The notes under the pieces are model-generated. The model worked only from the letters and a program-made list of their open reading frames with translations. It was not told where the DNA came from and did not search any database. A stretch of 64,000 nt of DNA from Cohnella mopanensis (GTDB lineage Bacteria; Bacillota; Bacilli; Paenibacillales; Paenibacillaceae), in the NCBI RefSeq assembly GCF_022352055.1, contig NZ_JAKRWM010000004.1, positions 496,001-560,000 of the forward strand, read 5' to 3'. Shown piece by piece: positions 33,276 to 41,721 of this stretch (its first letter is position 1; every line of letters begins with the position of its first letter). Made by a program: the position numbers and the translations under genes.

Positions 33276-34432
33276 TGATAAAACGAGATTTGCGTAAACT
33301 GTATAATCTTCCTGAGGAAATTCGGTATTGCAAGAAATGCACGATTTCTAACCAACGCCCGCGAATTACTTTTGATGAACATGGCGTGTGTAGCGCTTGT
33401 AATTATGCTGAATTCAAACGGACAAAGGTAGATTGGGACTTGCGCGAGAAAGAATTGATGGAGATGCTGGATCGGCATCGTAAAAGCGATGGATCCTATG
33501 ATGTCATCGTTCCTTGTAGCGGAGGGAAAGATGGCTCTTTTGTTGCGCATCAATTGAAATATAAGTACGGGATGAATCCATTAACCGTCACATGGGCACC
33601 GCACATTCCAACGGATATTGGTCGCACCAATTTACAATCATTCATTCACTCCGGATTCGATAACATTCTGGGAACTCCTAATGGCAAAACGCATCGACTG
33701 ATGACCAATCTGGCATTTAATCACTTAGGCGACCCCTTCCAACCTTTTATTTATGGTCAAACCAATTTCCCAATGAAAGTAGCGGTTCAAAATAATGTAT
33801 CGCTTATTATGTATGGTGAGAATGGCGAGGTTGAATATGGCGGAGATATGAAGAACGCATTTCGGCCAACTAGGGAAATTGCCGATCATGATAAACACTA
33901 TTTTTCTGGATTGCCACCGGAATTTTGGAAAGAACACGGCGTGACAGATAGTGACATTTGTCCTTACTTAGCACCGCAGTACGAACAAATCGTAAAGAAC
34001 AAAACGGAAATTCATTTTTATGGCTACTACAAATTTTGGGACCCTCAAGAGAACTACTATTATTGCGTGGAAAATACCGGTTTTTCCGCGAATCCGGAAA
34101 GATCGCAAGGAACTTATTCCAAGTATGCCAGCTTAGATGACAAGATAGATGGATTCCACTATTTCTTAGGGTTTATTAAATTCGGCATTGGACGCTGCAC
34201 TTCGGATACTGCACACGAGATTAGAGATGGAAAGATTACTCGTGAAGAAGGGGTAGCACTAGTTAAAAAATACGATGGAGAATTCCCTAGTAAATATTAT
34301 AAGGACTTCTTAGAATACGCGAATATTACCGAAGAACAGTTTGAGCAAGCCGTTGATAGTTGGAGATCGGATCATATATGGATTAAATCGGGCGATGATT
34401 GGAAGTTGAAGTCCGCGATTTGGGAAGAATAG
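33275..34432 (+). CDS. N-acetyl sugar amidotransferase (WbpG/PseA/PtmG family)
   Basis: A 385-aa ATP-pyrophosphatase. The N-terminal pairs Cys19-x2-Cys22 and Cys39-x2-Cys42 form a zinc site (YCKKCTISNQRPRITF), and the PP-loop is VPCSGGKDGS (residues 79-88). In P. aeruginosa WbpG, with HisH2 and HisF2, converts an N-acetyl group to acetamidino; Campylobacter PseA and PtmG act on pseudaminic and legionaminic acid. Followed here by HisF- and HisH-like genes, it completes an acetamidino-modification trio. It overlaps legF by one base. The likely product is a 5-acetamidino-7-acetamido legionaminic acid or its CMP form. Confidence 0.92.
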   Translation: MIKRDLRKLYNLPEEIRYCKKCTISNQRPRITFDEHGVCSACNYAEFKRTKVDWDLREKELMEMLDRHRKSDGSYDVIVPCSGGKDGSFVAHQLKYKYGMNPLTVTWAPHIPTDIGRTNLQSFIHSGFDNILGTPNGKTHRLMTNLAFNHLGDPFQPFIYGQTNFPMKVAVQNNVSLIMYGENGEVEYGGDMKNAFRPTREIADHDKHYFSGLPPEFWKEHGVTDSDICPYLAPQYEQIVKNKTEIHFYGYYKFWDPQENYYYCVENTGFSANPERSQGTYSKYASLDDKIDGFHYFLGFIKFGIGRCTSDTAHEIRDGKITREEGVALVKKYDGEFPSKYYKDFLEYANITEEQFEQAVDSWRSDHIWIKSGDDWKLKSAIWEE

Positions 34433-34441
34433 ATAGAGGGT

Positions 34442-35239
34442 GTGATTAATTTGAGAAAGGTTCGGCTAACTGCCAGGCTAGACATCAAGGGTCCGAATTT
34501 GATAAAAGGTATCCATCTAGAAGGCTTGAGGGTACTTGGCGACCCCCAAAAGTTTGCCGAGAAGTACTACAATGAAGGCATAGATGAACTCATCTATATG
34601 GATTCTGTGGCAAGTTTGTATGGAAGAAACAACCTATTGGATATTGTTGCGCGTACAATCGATAAGGTATTTATACCTCTTACCGTCGGAGGCGGAGTTC
34701 GCAGCGTAGATGACGTTAACAAATTGTTGCGTGCCGGTGCGGACAAAGTGGCAGTTAATACAGCTGCTACAAAAAGACCTGAATTGATTAGTGAAATTTC
34801 GCGAAAATTCGGATCTCAATGTATGGTGCTTTCAATAGAGGCGAAGAGAAAAGCGGACGGCTGGGAATGTTATACCGATAATGGACGTGAAACGACTGGG
34901 CTTGATGTCGTACAATGGGCGATTCAAGGCGAGAGACTGGGGGCGGGAGAAATCCTGCTAACCTCTGTTGACCAAGAAGGTACAAAGAAAGGTTTTGACT
35001 TAGAGTTAGTTGAGAGAGTTAGCTCGGCAGTTAACATACCAGTCATCGCTAGCGGAGGGATGGGGACGCTGGAGCATCTCTCCGATGTTATACGTAAAAG
35101 CGGGGCTGATGCTGTCGCAATGGCAGATGTCTTGCATTATAATCGCTTCTCCCTGAATGAAATTCGCGAGTACGCTATTAACAATAACATCAATGTTAGG
35201 AGTTTTAACGAAGATGGATCGCTCAGTCACGATAATTGA
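34442..35239 (+). CDS. HisF2/AglZ-type acetamidino-modification protein (HisF paralogue)
   Basis: A 265-aa (beta/alpha)8 protein homologous to the cyclase subunit of imidazole-glycerol-phosphate synthase. It keeps the HisF phosphate loops LTVGGGVRS and VIASGGMG and the GADKVAVNT strand. The N-terminus ARLDIKGPNLIKG replaces the HisF IPCLDVxxGRVVKG and lacks its first catalytic Asp/Cys context, as in the HisF2 subgroup that channels ammonia to WbpG-like amidotransferases. It is not beside other histidine genes. Start choice is open: GTG 34442 or the in-frame TTG 34451, which is better spaced from AGAGGG. Confidence 0.9.
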   Translation: MINLRKVRLTARLDIKGPNLIKGIHLEGLRVLGDPQKFAEKYYNEGIDELIYMDSVASLYGRNNLLDIVARTIDKVFIPLTVGGGVRSVDDVNKLLRAGADKVAVNTAATKRPELISEISRKFGSQCMVLSIEAKRKADGWECYTDNGRETTGLDVVQWAIQGERLGAGEILLTSVDQEGTKKGFDLELVERVSSAVNIPVIASGGMGTLEHLSDVIRKSGADAVAMADVLHYNRFSLNEIREYAINNNINVRSFNEDGSLSHDN

Positions 35240-35870
35240 TTATGGAATTGGAAACATTAGTAGCGTTAGACGCGCTCTTGAACTGTGCGGCGCTACTATC
35301 AAATTATCCAGCGATCCTAAAGTCATAATGGATTCAGATAGTGTAGTGTTGCCGGGAGTCGGTGCTTTCGCCGATGGGATGGAAGGTTTAACGTCGAGAG
35401 ACTTGATAGTTCCGATAAAGGAGTTTGTAAAGAGCGGTCGACCTTTTCTAGGAATATGTTTAGGTATGCAATTATTAATGGATTCTAGCGAAGAGTTTGG
35501 TGAACATGAGGGGCTCGGAATTATCAGTGGAAAAGTATCCGCTATCCCTAACCTCGATCAAAATGAGAATAAAATTCGTATTCCGCATATTGGATGGAGT
35601 GAGCTAACAACGAGCGGTTCCGATGGGGATACATGGGACAATTCGGTTTTAGAGGGGATACCTCAGCGGTCATCCGTATACTTCGTGCATTCCTATCGAG
35701 TTCAGCCAGCTAATCGGAACACTGTTTTAGCGATTACCTCGTATTACAATCATGAGATTACTGGAGTTATACGCTCAGGAAATATATATGGTTGTCAATT
35801 TCATCCTGAGAAGAGCGGACATGTAGGCTTGAAGATCATGAACAACTTTGTGAATCACAATTTAGGGTAG
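35214..35870 (+). CDS. HisH2-type glutaminase subunit (HisH paralogue)
   Basis: A 218-aa class I glutamine amidotransferase. The triad is visible: Cys in FLGICLGMQLL, and His and Glu in CQFHPEKSG; IDYGIGNISSVRRAL is the HisH N-terminus. It hydrolyses glutamine and passes ammonia through the HisF-like barrel to the WbpG-like amidotransferase. The ORF can be extended to 35157, but TTAGGAG at 35197-35203 and family length support this start, overlapping the HisF gene by 26 bases. Such coupling fits a physical HisH-HisF complex. Confidence 0.92.
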   Translation: MDRSVTIIDYGIGNISSVRRALELCGATIKLSSDPKVIMDSDSVVLPGVGAFADGMEGLTSRDLIVPIKEFVKSGRPFLGICLGMQLLMDSSEEFGEHEGLGIISGKVSAIPNLDQNENKIRIPHIGWSELTTSGSDGDTWDNSVLEGIPQRSSVYFVHSYRVQPANRNTVLAITSYYNHEITGVIRSGNIYGCQFHPEKSGHVGLKIMNNFVNHNLG

Positions 35871-35880
35871 GTGTGGAGAA

Positions 35881-37023
35881 ATGGGGAAAAGTAGTTGGTT
35901 GTTGGTGCTTGTTATAGGAATCTTATTTCCTGTATACATGACGTTATTCCCTATCTATCCCTTGTTTTTTTTAGTTATGCTTGCTTTCATCCTAGGCTTG
36001 TTTGTAATGTATCGTAAATGGGCTTATTTCGTAAATCTGTTTCTATTTACTTATATCATCATAGCTGGGATCAGGTTAGGGTACATTCATTTTGAATTTT
36101 TACCGCAAATTCGCGATTTAATATATTCTGATCCTGTTAAGGTTCTGCTATCAGGTCACATTTGGGGTCCGAGGTTGATGGTGTCTTATCCTGCCGTATT
36201 GCTTACAGATTGGTTGAATTGGGATATTGATACCTCCTTTACGTTCTATGGCGCTGTTCTATTTGCAGCTTTTGTACTTATTCATGTATCTATAGGTTAT
36301 TTGTATCGCGATGTTAAGGCTTTAGCGCCTATTGTGTTTGGGATAACTTCGGTTCTGTCAACGATCGCTCTTTCGACCTTAATGAATGGAAGGCTTATCG
36401 CTGCATTCGTAGGATTAATATATGTGATATATATTCAAATGGGCAAAATAAACTCGAAAGAAAAGTTCGCCATACGCGATTATTTTGCTTATTCGGTATG
36501 TTTCTTCATTAGCACGGTTAGTAGCGGAACGATGATGATTACTTTGCTTCAAATACTGATAGGTACGTTTATTATACTTAAGCACAATAAACGTTCATAT
36601 ATAGGTTTACTATTCTTTTCGGCTTTCTTTATTATGCTAATCGGACCCTACATTTTGAAAATGGCTAATAAAAACATTTCATACTTTGGGGGAGGATTTG
36701 ACGGGATATACAAAATGATGACACACGGTCTGGGAAGTATCCTGAATACTCACCCAAAACTGATTGTGATCGGTATCGTTTTTGTACTACTAATAATGAG
36801 CCCGGCTATCAAAATATATAAGTATTGTAGAGATCGTAATCCGATGTTATTGCCTGTTATCCTCTCATTGCCAATATGTATGTTTGGGGGATTATTCGGA
36901 GTATCGACAGCACTTATGATAATCCCGAGTCTTATTCTGTTTAGCAGCCTTTTCTTTACTAAGTTAATAACGACTCTTACAGGTTTGGATGTGGTTGGAA
37001 CCAATGCTCAGAAAAATCATTAA
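35881..37023 (+). CDS. Polytopic membrane protein of unknown function, candidate Wzy-like polymerase
   Basis: A 380-aa hydrophobic protein with about ten predicted membrane helices and no recognised family motif. It is followed by a flippase gene with which it overlaps by 35 bases. Position and size suggest a glycan polymerase (Wzy proteins diverge quickly), but the O-antigen ligase-type gene at 24.1 kb already offers that function. It could also be a lipid-linked sugar transporter or a membrane glycosyltransferase. The start is ATG with AGGTGTGGAG upstream. Confidence 0.6.
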   Translation: MGKSSWLLVLVIGILFPVYMTLFPIYPLFFLVMLAFILGLFVMYRKWAYFVNLFLFTYIIIAGIRLGYIHFEFLPQIRDLIYSDPVKVLLSGHIWGPRLMVSYPAVLLTDWLNWDIDTSFTFYGAVLFAAFVLIHVSIGYLYRDVKALAPIVFGITSVLSTIALSTLMNGRLIAAFVGLIYVIYIQMGKINSKEKFAIRDYFAYSVCFFISTVSSGTMMITLLQILIGTFIILKHNKRSYIGLLFFSAFFIMLIGPYILKMANKNISYFGGGFDGIYKMMTHGLGSILNTHPKLIVIGIVFVLLIMSPAIKIYKYCRDRNPMLLPVILSLPICMFGGLFGVSTALMIIPSLILFSSLFFTKLITTLTGLDVVGTNAQKNH

Positions 37024-38545
37024 AGCTGGAATTATCGTTTCTCTGGGCATAATGCTGGGCAGAATCGCCGGTTTTTTTCGGGAAGCGGTAATTGCCTCTA
37101 AATTTGGTGCCACATCTGACAGCGATATTGCGATTACGATATTAACGTTACCGGATTTATTTCTTACTATACTCATCGGCGGAGTTGTGAGCGCAGTCTT
37201 TATTCCAGAGTTCAAGAAATTGAATCCGGCTGACGGCCGGCGATTGTTCTTTGAAGGAATGCTATTAACCTTAGCATCTTTTGGTTTAATATCTATCTTG
37301 CTAGGGCTATTTTCCCAAGAAATTGTTTCTTTAATATCACCGGGATTTAGTCAGGAAACTCTCGCGGAATCAGGCGGTTATTTACAAATTGTATTTTGGT
37401 CGATTCCTATTACGGCCGCGACAGCTATGGTCACATCGTACTTGCAATCTGACGAAAGATTTTTAGTCCCCGCCTTGGGGACGTTCATTTTTAACGCGAT
37501 TCTTATTCTTGCTCTTGTCCTATCTCCTCATAGTCATGCGTTACTTTATTTATCATGGGCAATCTTACTTGCCTCCATGGTAAGACTGGTTTCTCAAATG
37601 TTGAATGTTCCTAGGTTACCAAATAGGGATTTCCTCAACAATAATAAAAAACGAATTTTTAACAAAGAGATGCTTTTTCGTTATTTTCAAGTCGTTTCTA
37701 CAAGCGGATTTTTGTTCTTGATACCAGTGATCGCTAGAGGATTTGCTTCATTCGAAGGCGATGGAGCGGTATCTATTTTAAATTTTGCCAATAAAATTAT
37801 TGAGTTGCCTATGGGAGCTGTTATAACGGTAATCCCGATCGTATTATTACCTAAGCTAGCTGAATTATCGACAGGTGCTAACCAGAACCAGAAAGAACTG
37901 CAATCTATGGTCTCCGTTTCGGCGGGGCTCACCTTTGTTATTGCGACTACGATAAGCATTTACTTTGCGTGGTTTAGCCCGCAAATCGTAAAAATAACCT
38001 TCGGGTGGGGCAATCTTTCAAGTGAGAGTGTGAAAGAAATTTCGCGATTATTATTGCTGGGTGTATTGGCACTACCGGCTATGGGACTTTCTAATTTAGT
38101 CCAAATGATATTCAACGCAAAAGGGGATACGAAAGTACCGTTCGTCATTAGCCTTATTTCCGTTGTGTTATTTATACCGTTATGTCTATTGTTTGTTGAT
38201 TATTTTGAAATAAAAGGTTTAATGTTGTCTAATATAATTATTTTTTGGCTATTGTTCGGTACGCAAAGTATATTTTTATATAGAAGACATAAGATTAATC
38301 TTTTTAAGGTATTAATATCTGCGGATATCATTCGAATGATTTGCGTATTGGGATTATCGAGCGCTATCGTAATGATTGCAAGTTTCCTTCTGCCTTCTTC
38401 TATTGGGGTACAAATCATTGTTGCATTGCTTGGCGGAGTTCTCTCTCTCTCATTAGCTTTTATGGCGGTAGAGAAGTATAGATCCATTCTACTTATTAAG
38501 TTTAAGCGGAGGATAGATAACAATGAAATTAATGTTAATAGCTAA
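36989..38545 (+). CDS. MurJ/MviN-family lipid-linked oligosaccharide flippase
   Basis: A 518-aa MOP-superfamily transporter with about fourteen membrane helices. RIAGFFREAVIASKFGATSDSDI is the MviN N-terminal signature and LPDLFLTILIGGVVSAVFIPEF the next conserved pair of helices. MurJ normally flips lipid II, but the position inside the glycan operon makes a Wzx-like role for the nonulosonate-containing lipid-linked unit more likely; a second, housekeeping MurJ would then exist elsewhere. ATG 37004 is an equally possible start. No conventional Wzx (RfbX-type) is present in the window. Confidence 0.88.
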   Translation: MWLEPMLRKIIKAGIIVSLGIMLGRIAGFFREAVIASKFGATSDSDIAITILTLPDLFLTILIGGVVSAVFIPEFKKLNPADGRRLFFEGMLLTLASFGLISILLGLFSQEIVSLISPGFSQETLAESGGYLQIVFWSIPITAATAMVTSYLQSDERFLVPALGTFIFNAILILALVLSPHSHALLYLSWAILLASMVRLVSQMLNVPRLPNRDFLNNNKKRIFNKEMLFRYFQVVSTSGFLFLIPVIARGFASFEGDGAVSILNFANKIIELPMGAVITVIPIVLLPKLAELSTGANQNQKELQSMVSVSAGLTFVIATTISIYFAWFSPQIVKITFGWGNLSSESVKEISRLLLLGVLALPAMGLSNLVQMIFNAKGDTKVPFVISLISVVLFIPLCLLFVDYFEIKGLMLSNIIIFWLLFGTQSIFLYRRHKINLFKVLISADIIRMICVLGLSSAIVMIASFLLPSSIGVQIIVALLGGVLSLSLAFMAVEKYRSILLIKFKRRIDNNEINVNS

Positions 38546-39353
38546 CGATCCCGAAGTCGCCGAATATGCCGTCCAGTCAGGCGTGGATCGGATATTCGTC
38601 GACCTAGAACGGAATGGGAAAGTTGAACGGCAAGGTCATTTGGATACCGTTATTAGTAATCATTCATTCGAGGACGCATATCGGGTAAAGAAATCTATTG
38701 CCGATGCAAAAATGCTAATTCGACTTAATCCTTTTCATGATAAAACGAGAGACGAAGTAGAAAGGGCTTTGGATGTAGGGGCAGATATTTTAATGCTTCC
38801 GATGTTCCATGGAAGAGAAGAAGTAGAGAGATTCTGCGCTTATGTTAATGGGAGATGCGATGTAATTCCGCTAGTTGAAACCGCACAGGCAATGGTTCGA
38901 TTGGATAGTATTGTGGAAATCGAAGGGATTTCCGAAATTTACTTTGGACTAAATGATTTACATTTGGCGCTAAAGCTTGATTTCATGTTTGAGATATTAT
39001 CCAGTGGTTTAGTCGATTACATGTCTGGAATCGTTAAATTACGAGGATTGCAGTTCGGTTTTGGAGGGATTTCAAGATTCGGCAGCGGGATCGTATCCGG
39101 CGAGTTAGTATTGGCAGAACATGCTAGGCTAGGCTCTGAATCGGTGATTTTATCAAGGTCGTTTCATGGAAACGCTAAAAACTTAAAAGAGTTGATTGTA
39201 AATGTTGATTTAGAGAAGGAAATCAAACAGTTACGTCAATTGGGACAGGAACTAAAATTGCGTAACCCTGATAAAATAGAACAAGATAGATTACTATTTA
39301 AATCCAAAGTCGAAGAATTCGTAAAAGCTAGAAGTGTTTTATCGAGGAGATGA
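38523..39353 (+). CDS. HpcH/HpaI aldolase/citrate lyase family protein
   Basis: A 276-aa TIM-barrel protein. It has IFVDLERNGK near the N-terminus, LIRLNPF (substrate-carboxylate Arg), LPMFHGREEV, PLVETAQAM (metal-ligand Glu) and YFGLNDLHLAL, where the NDL retains the second metal-ligand Asp. These features match pyruvate/oxaloacetate-using class II aldolases. An aldolase of this family is not part of the known legionaminic pathway. It overlaps the flippase gene by 23 bases and has GGAGG before its start, so it belongs to the operon. It may make or degrade a small keto-acid or hydroxy-acid used to decorate the glycan; the substrate is unknown. Confidence 0.85.
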   Translation: MKLMLIANDPEVAEYAVQSGVDRIFVDLERNGKVERQGHLDTVISNHSFEDAYRVKKSIADAKMLIRLNPFHDKTRDEVERALDVGADILMLPMFHGREEVERFCAYVNGRCDVIPLVETAQAMVRLDSIVEIEGISEIYFGLNDLHLALKLDFMFEILSSGLVDYMSGIVKLRGLQFGFGGISRFGSGIVSGELVLAEHARLGSESVILSRSFHGNAKNLKELIVNVDLEKEIKQLRQLGQELKLRNPDKIEQDRLLFKSKVEEFVKARSVLSRR

Positions 39354-39357
39354 GTGC

Positions 39358-39912
39358 ATGAAAAGAAGTTTCGACGTGATCGTGAGTCTTACTTTTCTTC
39401 TATTAACATCGCCGTTTTTGTTAATAATATCTGTTGCGATCGCTCTAAATTCAAAAGGCGGAGTTCTATTTAAACAGAATAGAGTAGGTATCCGCGGCAA
39501 GGAATTCCCCATTTATAAATTTCGCAGTATGATATCCGGCGCAGAAGCAAGAGGGCCTTATTTCACATCTAAAGGAGACAAGAGGATCACGAAAGTAGGA
39601 GCTTTTCTAAGGAAAACAAGTCTCGACGAGTTGCCTCAACTTTTCAATGTGCTGAAAGGCGATATGAGTTTAGTAGGACCTAGACCGGATCTCCAAGCAC
39701 AAAAAGAATTCTACTCCGAAGAGGAGTGGGTGATGAGACATCAAGTAAGACCTGGTATAACAGGATACGCTCAGGCAACACTTCGCTCGGATGCAACGAT
39801 CGAGCAAAGGAAAGAACTTGATTTGAATTATGTAAAAGAGCGCAACTTTTTGTTCGACCTAAGGATTATGTTCTTGACGGTAAAACAAGTTGTAAAAAGG
39901 GGGAGTTATTAA
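39358..39912 (+). CDS. Small phosphoglycosyl transferase (bacterial sugar transferase, PglC/WcaJ family)
   Basis: A 184-aa monotopic phosphoglycosyl transferase that loads the first sugar-1-phosphate on undecaprenyl phosphate. KRSFDVIVSLTFLLLTSPF is the re-entrant membrane helix, KFRSMI follows, and LDELPQLFNVLKGDMSLVGPRPDL holds the catalytic Asp-Glu pair; RHQVRPGITGYAQ is the C-terminal signature. It is the minimal PglC-like form without the WcaJ N-terminal helices. The ORF extends to 39334, but GAGGAG at 39345-39350 supports ATG 39358. With the WbpM-like dehydratase it suggests a 6-deoxy-HexNAc as the first sugar. Confidence 0.93.
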   Translation: MKRSFDVIVSLTFLLLTSPFLLIISVAIALNSKGGVLFKQNRVGIRGKEFPIYKFRSMISGAEARGPYFTSKGDKRITKVGAFLRKTSLDELPQLFNVLKGDMSLVGPRPDLQAQKEFYSEEEWVMRHQVRPGITGYAQATLRSDATIEQRKELDLNYVKERNFLFDLRIMFLTVKQVVKRGSY

Positions 39913-39915
39913 ACC

Positions 39916-41703
39916 ATGTGCGGTATCTTTGGTTATTATAGTAGGGACGGAAGTAGCTTGCAAAGGAACGTACTACAATCCATGGCAGACAGCATTAAAC
40001 ACCGCGGCCCAGATGATTGCGCAATTTGGGAAGGGAAAGGCGTTGCGCTTGGAAATCAAAGATTATCGATTATTGATATCGAGGGAGGAAATCAGCCGTT
40101 TATATCGGATGATGGAAATATCATTGTCGTTCAAAACGGCGAAATATACAATCATATCGAATTAGCTAAATATGTCTCGGACAAGGGATATCCTTGCAAG
40201 ACTAACTCCGATACTGAAGTTATTTTGAGATTATATGAAGTTCATGGAATCGATTTTGTGGATAAACTGAATGGTATGTTTAGCATTGCCATTTACGATT
40301 CCCGAGAAGATGCAATGTATGTAATTAGGGATAGAGTCGGCGTAAAACCATTGTATGTTTCTGATGATAATGGAAGGATATTGTTTGGTTCTGAAATCAA
40401 AACGATTCTTAAATCGGGCATACGTAGAGAAGTAAATGACGCTGCTTTAAGCCATTACTTAAGTTATAACTTTGTACCTCCCCCATTCACTATGTTTAAG
40501 AATATTACTCACCTTATGCCAGGACATTGGATGAAAGTAAGTAAATCTGATGTAATTACCAAACAGTGGTGGAATTTGTCGTCCATAACTTGCGAAGAGC
40601 GTAGCGAGTCGTATTGGATAGACCAATTTTTATCCGTTCTAGATGATGCCGTGAGAATAAGATTGCGTGCGGATGTTCCATTTGGCGCTTTTCTGTCCGG
40701 TGGTGTTGATTCAAGTACGGTTGTTGGGCTTATGTCCAAGCATATGAACCGGCCAGTCAAGACATTCTCGATCGGTTTCCATGACGAAAGATTTGATGAA
40801 TCTCCTTATGCTCAGCAAGTTGCGGATTTGTTTCACACAGATCACACGATGGAGAAAGTCGATCTAAATATGTTGAATTTATGGTCTAAAATGATTTATC
40901 ATTGCGACCAACCTCACGGCGATGTTTCATTTATGCCTACATATAAGGTTTCCCAGTTGGCGTCGAAGCATGTCAAAATGGTACTTACAGGTGATGGGGG
41001 AGACGAGCTTTTTGCCGGATACGATAAGTACAAGCATTTCTTCGGTCAACAAGCCGAGCTTGATGACCATCAATTCGAAAGTAAGTACTTCGACAACATC
41101 TCTCTGTTCACGGAGGAACAGAAAAATCTGTTACTAACGGAAAATTATAAGCGTACGAATCTAAACGGCGTAAGTTCGTTTGATGTTCTTGCTCCTTTAT
41201 TCCAACAATCCGCGCATATGGATCGAATAAATAAAGCGTTATATATAGATACGATGTTATTGCTTCCTGGGAATAATTTGGTGAAACCGGATAGAATGGG
41301 AATGGCGGTTTCTCTAGAGGCGCGTACTCCTTTCTTAGATGTCAGAATGGTTGAAATGGCCTTTAAGATTCCCGGGAAATACAAATTAATGAATGGCGAA
41401 ACGAAATACATTTTTAAAAAGGCAGTAGAATCATTATTAGGTAATGAGCTTGTCTATAGAAAAAAACAAATGTTCACCGTTCCAATAGGGGAATGGTTTA
41501 AAAAAGATCTTGCCGCATTCACGGAAGCCAAATTGCTTGAAGGCAATTTAGTTCGAAGAGGGATCGTGAATCAAGGATTCGTAAGGGCGATGCTAACTAA
41601 TCATCAATCGGGCAAAGAAAATAATACGCGATTAATCAGAGCACTTATATCTTTGGAGTATTGGTTCGATATATTTATTAATGAATCCGATTTATCCTAT
41701 TGA
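39916..41703 (+). CDS. AsnB-type glutamine-dependent amidotransferase
   Basis: A 595-aa class II amidotransferase: N-terminal glutaminase with catalytic Cys2 (MCGIFGYY), HRGPDD and NGEIYNH, then a synthetase domain with PP-loop LSGGVDSS (near residue 263). The domain order and length equal asparagine synthetase B. In polysaccharide loci such proteins usually amidate a sugar carboxylate; here a uronic acid or the C1 carboxylate of a nonulosonate are candidates. It begins four bases after the phosphoglycosyl transferase stop, with GGGGGAG as ribosome-binding site. Plain asparagine synthesis is an alternative. Confidence 0.9.
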   Translation: MCGIFGYYSRDGSSLQRNVLQSMADSIKHRGPDDCAIWEGKGVALGNQRLSIIDIEGGNQPFISDDGNIIVVQNGEIYNHIELAKYVSDKGYPCKTNSDTEVILRLYEVHGIDFVDKLNGMFSIAIYDSREDAMYVIRDRVGVKPLYVSDDNGRILFGSEIKTILKSGIRREVNDAALSHYLSYNFVPPPFTMFKNITHLMPGHWMKVSKSDVITKQWWNLSSITCEERSESYWIDQFLSVLDDAVRIRLRADVPFGAFLSGGVDSSTVVGLMSKHMNRPVKTFSIGFHDERFDESPYAQQVADLFHTDHTMEKVDLNMLNLWSKMIYHCDQPHGDVSFMPTYKVSQLASKHVKMVLTGDGGDELFAGYDKYKHFFGQQAELDDHQFESKYFDNISLFTEEQKNLLLTENYKRTNLNGVSSFDVLAPLFQQSAHMDRINKALYIDTMLLLPGNNLVKPDRMGMAVSLEARTPFLDVRMVEMAFKIPGKYKLMNGETKYIFKKAVESLLGNELVYRKKQMFTVPIGEWFKKDLAAFTEAKLLEGNLVRRGIVNQGFVRAMLTNHQSGKENNTRLIRALISLEYWFDIFINESDLSY

Positions 41704-41721
41704 TATGAAAATGAGGTTTAT

